Assembly (NCBI GenBank): GCA_026545765.1 | Contig: JAIFAC010000194.1 | Location: 1-64,000 of the forward strand | DNA: 64,000 nt | DNA from: Plantago major | Lineage: Eukaryota > Streptophyta > Magnoliopsida > Lamiales > Plantaginaceae | Direction of reading: 5' to 3' | Shown here: positions 63,094-64,000 of the stretch, in pieces | Position numbering within the stretch: the stretch's first letter is position 1 | Layout: the number at the start of each line of letters is the position of its first letter | Notes under the pieces: generated by a model | Database searches by the model: none | Seen by the model: only the letters and a program-made list of their open reading frames with translations | What the model was told of the DNA's origin: nothing | Program-made: the position numbers and the translations under genes

Positions 63094-64000
63094 ATGGATA
63101 AAAATCAGAAAATGAGAAGGCTCATACATCCTCAACACACAGATAGAGACACAACAATGTACATTTCTGATGAGGAAAAAAGCAAGACAGAACAAGAAAG
63201 CCACAGCAAAAAACCCTGGCCAACAACAGTGTTCTGGCCAATGACAGCTTCAAATCAAAACCTTTCACAAACAGGGTCAAGTTCTTTTACACATTTTCCT
63301 AACAAAAATACTAGCCCATAGGCCCAACAGAGAACTATTACTTTTGGCCCAAACACATTACCAGTTTGCACAGATGAAACCAAAAAATTTAGGCCCATGT
63401 TTGGGATAAATTTAACAGTCAAACAACAGTGTCTTCTTGACAATCTCTGGCACATATACACTTTCCCTTCAGAGTCCACAAAGAAAGTCCAGATTTTAAA
63501 CTCTCTGGGATATTTCTTTATGGAAACAGCCCAACAAACCCCAGAAAAAACTAATATTAAGAGATTTTCTCATTATATTATTTTTCGGGGCACAAAAGTT
63601 GGAATTTTCAACAAATGGGAAACATTGTAAATCATACAAAGGCATGATCCTCTTTACAAAGGATTTTAGCTTTTGCCATGGCTATGGCTAGACAATATTT
63701 CGGACTCAGAGACTTCTTCATAGAACCTGAAGAAGTAAAAACATTCTCAGAAATCACACGGAAAATCCCTGAACAGATTTTCAAACAACAGGTGGAGGAG
63801 ATCGTCATAGTTTGAAAGGCGTATTCTCCAAAAAGAAAAAGAAAACCCAACATTACTGACAGCAAAATTACAGGTTGAAAATCAGAAATTAAAACAACAG
63901 ATTGTTACTCTTGAGGAAAGAGTAAAAAATACAGAGCCAATTTACAGAGATTTCAACAGCTTTAAAGCACGTATTATAGACATTCCATGGAGATGCACTT
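63094..64000 (+). pseudogene. viral viroplasmin-type ORF, right copy, cut by window end
   Basis: It opens MDKNQKMRRLIHPQHTDRDT like the left copy. A TAG replaces Gln after NKNTSP (63319), a stop follows KWETL near 63628, and a stop falls in the coiled-coil part near 63813. The viroplasmin segment HYIIFRGTKVGIFNKW is present at about 63570-63620. Confidence 0.85.

Larger units (their letters stand above)
58417..64000 (+). mobile_element. endogenous pararetrovirus, second copy, inverted, cut by window end
   Basis: Plus-strand copy of the same virus, starting exactly at the 16-nt inverted repeat and colinear with the left copy to the window end, inside the viroplasmin ORF. Differences from the left copy are sparse substitutions and 1-12-nt indels, and most lesions are not shared, so each copy has decayed on its own. 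If symmetrical, about 1.5 kb more should lie beyond the window. Confidence 0.92.

Noticed and set aside
51194-64000. Possibility that the RT-bearing region is a Ty3/gypsy retrotransposon
   Set aside because: It has no LTRs and no integrase. It has a 30K movement protein, a viroplasmin domain and a caulimovirid primer site.

Overview
The window is nuclear DNA of a flowering plant: introns with GT..AG borders, plant-type p300 acetyltransferase, kiwellin genes, R1-type NLR remains, chromovirus, CACTA, Stowaway and Tourist elements and endogenous caulimovirus DNA. The R1-type NLR, the Stowaway-like and SINE sequences and the kiwellin pair suggest an asterid eudicot, perhaps Lamiales. That placement is inference; no species marker was seen.

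Layout. 1-0.72 kb: remains of a WRNIP1/RarA-type AAA+ ATPase (+). 1.4-13.6 kb: a 5'-truncated, decayed copy of a HAC (p300/CBP-like histone acetyltransferase) gene (-). One of its exons is split by a 7.8-kb Ty3/gypsy chromovirus with very long, repeat-filled LTRs (3.82-11.61 kb). 14.1-16.5 kb: decayed CC-NB-LRR gene of the potato R1 type (-). 17.5 kb: intact single-exon histone H4 gene (+). 18.9-21.8 kb: two kiwellin/ripening-related secreted protein genes (-) flanking a Mutator-like non-autonomous element. 22.7-36.85 kb: complete HAC gene (-), 16 coding exons summing to 5,268 nt (1,755 codons), with a SINE and two fold-back MITEs in introns. 38.8-41.5 kb: a Tourist-like element and a CACTA element, each with target-site duplication. 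42.1-45.3 kb: RRP36 (ribosome biogenesis) with all nine exons but three disabling lesions (+). 46.8-49.8 kb: intact COQ5 ubiquinone methyltransferase gene in eight exons (-).

51.19-64.0 kb: two copies of an endogenous pararetrovirus (Caulimoviridae) arranged head to head. The left copy (-) plus the central spacer is exactly one genome circle of about 7.2 kb, opened a few tens of bases past the tRNA-Met primer site and abutting a (TA)n tract. The right copy (+) starts at a 16-nt inverted repeat and runs off the window end. Gene order is movement protein, coat protein (two zinc motifs), protease-RT-RNase H, then a viroplasmin-domain ORF. Every ORF in the left copy, and all but the cut viroplasmin ORF in the right one, shows interrupting lesions.

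Intact genes appear to be H4, two kiwellins, HAC and COQ5. They are unrelated housekeeping, chromatin and secreted-defence functions. The rest is duplicated, decayed or mobile DNA. The most notable structure is the viral inverted pair with its hairpin-bounded spacer.
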